Assembly: GCF_002514725.1 (NCBI RefSeq) | Contig: NZ_NTLB01000007.1 | Span: 248,001 to 312,000 of the forward strand | From: Mangrovitalea sediminis | GTDB lineage: Bacteria > Pseudomonadota > Gammaproteobacteria > Pseudomonadales > Oleiphilaceae | Direction of reading: 5' to 3' | DNA length: 64,000 nt | Shown here: positions 62,952-64,000 of the stretch, piece by piece | Layout of the letters: each line of letters opens with the position of its first letter | Numbering within the stretch: position 1 is the first letter of the stretch | The notes under the pieces: generated by a model | The model's database searches: none | The model's input: the letters and a program-made list of their open reading frames with translations, nothing else | Told to the model about the DNA's origin: nothing | Translations under genes and position numbers: made by a program

Positions 62952-63911
62952 ATGACTATGCCCTCATCGCCTTTAGATCGCCGCCATGACGCCCTCAGCC
63001 TGCGCCAGATCCGCTATTTCATCGCGGTGGCGGAGTCCGAATCCGTCTCACGGGCGGCGCAGGAGCTGTGCATTTCACAGTCGGCCATCACCGCCGCCAT
63101 CCAGACGCTGGAACACGAACTCGACGCAGCGCTGTTCACCCGCCATGCGCGGGGTGTGCGCCTGACCCGTGAGGGACACCGTTTCCTGCGCCACGCCAAC
63201 CACATTGTTGCCGCCATCGCCGACGCGCGGCGGGCCATCTCGTCGAATACCCAGGTCGAGGCGGGCGAACTCAACATCGGCGTCACACGCATGGTTTCCG
63301 GCTATTACCTCGCCGACTACCTGGCCCGCTTCAACCGTCTCTATCCTCAGATCCGCGTCCGCGTCGTGGAAGACGAGCGTGACTATATCGAACACCTGCT
63401 GGTGAATGGCGAACTGGACGTTGGTCTGTTGCTCGTCTCCAACCTGCGCAACACCCAGGCACTGGACCACGAAACCCTGGTCCGCTCGCCCTGGCGCGTC
63501 TGGCTGCCGACGGGGCATCCGCTGCTGGAGCTGGATGCGCTGGAGCTGGCTGATATTGCCGACGAACCGCTGATCCTGCTCGGCCTCGACGAACTCTCGG
63601 AAAACACCAGCAAAATCTGGGCGGATGTCGGCCTGACACCCCGGGTCATGCTGCGCACCGAAGCTGTGGAGGCGATCCGGAGTCTGGTCGGTATGGGCGT
63701 CGGCATCGCCACCCTGCCCGACATGGCCTATCGCCCCTGGTCACTGGAAGGCGACCGCCTGGAGGCCCGCCAGATTGTCGATCCGATCCCGACGGTGGAC
63801 GTCGGTGTGGTCTGGTGCCGCGGCGCACCGATGCGACCGGCCACCAGCCTGTTCCTCAAGCTGTGCCGTGAGCACACGCCGGACTATGCCTCAGCGTCGT
63901 CGCGCCGCTGA
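62952..63911 (+). CDS. LysR-family regulator
   Basis: A 319-residue LysR regulator with HTH at about 28-52 (ESVSRAAQELCISQSAITAAIQTLEHELDAALF) and a full effector domain. It lies on the operon strand, 86 bp after the last permease, so it may be co-transcribed with the polyamine genes and regulate them, or it may read out to the gene on its right. A weak hairpin (GTCGC/GCGAC at 62875-62893) lies between. The effector is unknown. Confidence 0.9.
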   Translation: MTMPSSPLDRRHDALSLRQIRYFIAVAESESVSRAAQELCISQSAITAAIQTLEHELDAALFTRHARGVRLTREGHRFLRHANHIVAAIADARRAISSNTQVEAGELNIGVTRMVSGYYLADYLARFNRLYPQIRVRVVEDERDYIEHLLVNGELDVGLLLVSNLRNTQALDHETLVRSPWRVWLPTGHPLLELDALELADIADEPLILLGLDELSENTSKIWADVGLTPRVMLRTEAVEAIRSLVGMGVGIATLPDMAYRPWSLEGDRLEARQIVDPIPTVDVGVVWCRGAPMRPATSLFLKLCREHTPDYASASSRR

Positions 63912-63925
63912 TTCTGCGGAGCAAA

Positions 63926-63967
63926 AAAAAAACCGCCGACATCCCCGGGGGGACGACGACGGCATAA
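63926..63967 (-). terminator. Rho-independent terminator of the gene entering from the right
   Basis: On the minus strand a G+C-rich imperfect stem (CCGTCGTCGTCCCC with GGGGATGTCGGCGG) is followed by ten Ts (complement of 63926-63935). It ends a transcript coming from beyond the right edge. Confidence 0.7.
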
Positions 63968-63982
63968 GGACAGAGGAACCCG

Positions 63983-64000
63983 TTATTCGTCAGCGATCAC
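63983..64000 (-). CDS. C-terminal end of a gene entering from the right
   Basis: The complement reads GTG ATC GCT GAC GAA TAA, the last five codons (VIADE) and stop of a gene on the minus strand, 16 bp before a strong terminator. It is too short to identify. That it is a real gene end is inferred from the terminator alone. Confidence 0.4.
   Translation of the reverse strand: MIADE

Overview
The window looks like a chromosomal segment of a marine-type gammaproteobacterium, possibly Marinobacter-like; the genus is an inference. The evidence is the gene content: GlpR, CFA synthase, a YdcSTUV/PatD-type polyamine locus, DmdB/DmdC-type acyl-CoA enzymes, several diguanylate cyclases, and a tRNA-Arg(CCG) sequence close to the pseudomonad form. 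The left 25 kb is visibly less G+C-rich than the right 37 kb, which is dense, co-oriented and core-like.

Positions 1-24.9 kb read as a genomic island that continues left of the window. Its right border is a 50-nt 3' fragment of tRNA-Arg(CCG) at 24850-24899, the footprint left by tRNA-targeting integrases. It starts with a HipA-family kinase lacking a visible HipB and overlapping a partial downstream gene, then a metallophosphoesterase and an orphan AbrB-type protein. Next comes a long row of small modules, each pairing a regulator with one or a few enzymes: TetR/hydrolase-SDR, LysR/NTF2-like, SDR, DJ-1 enzyme/GlxA regulator, AraC/aldo-keto reductase, TetR/epoxide hydrolase-like, AraC/SDR, LysR/VOC-homoserine dehydrogenase-glutamine amidotransferase, AraC/epimerase-like. 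Several carry clear palindromic operators. An IS3-family element (8236-9468), an IS remnant and a solo IS end mark repeated insertions, one beside a decapitated GGDEF gene.

Just right of the border a MerR regulator and an MFS exporter (25.0-26.8 kb) share a SoxS-promoter-like 19-bp-spacer operator. Core-like sequence follows: a PfkB sugar/nucleoside kinase, a methyltransferase and a membrane diguanylate cyclase.

Positions 31.0-38.1 kb form an envelope/stress cluster: a HAD phosphatase fused to a transaldolase-like domain that has lost its Schiff-base lysine, CFA synthase, a Crp/Fnr regulator, a lipase-like hydrolase, GlsB/YeaQ, a BON lipoprotein and a CsbD protein. Two c-di-GMP genes (38.2-42.1 kb) then diverge around an intergenic region with two different tandem repeats, followed by GlpR, TatA with a truncated TatB, and an MpaB/DUF2236 protein.

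Positions 44.9-49.6 kb encode a fatty-acyl-CoA block (acyl-CoA synthetase, 3-hydroxyacyl-CoA dehydrogenase, acyl-CoA dehydrogenase) beside a FixL/FixJ-type two-component pair and a chemoreceptor. After a quinone oxidoreductase/LysR pair and a DUF938 methyltransferase, the window closes with a polyamine uptake and gamma-aminobutyraldehyde oxidation operon (PatD, ATPase, binding protein, two permeases), a LysR regulator, and a terminator for a gene entering from the right.
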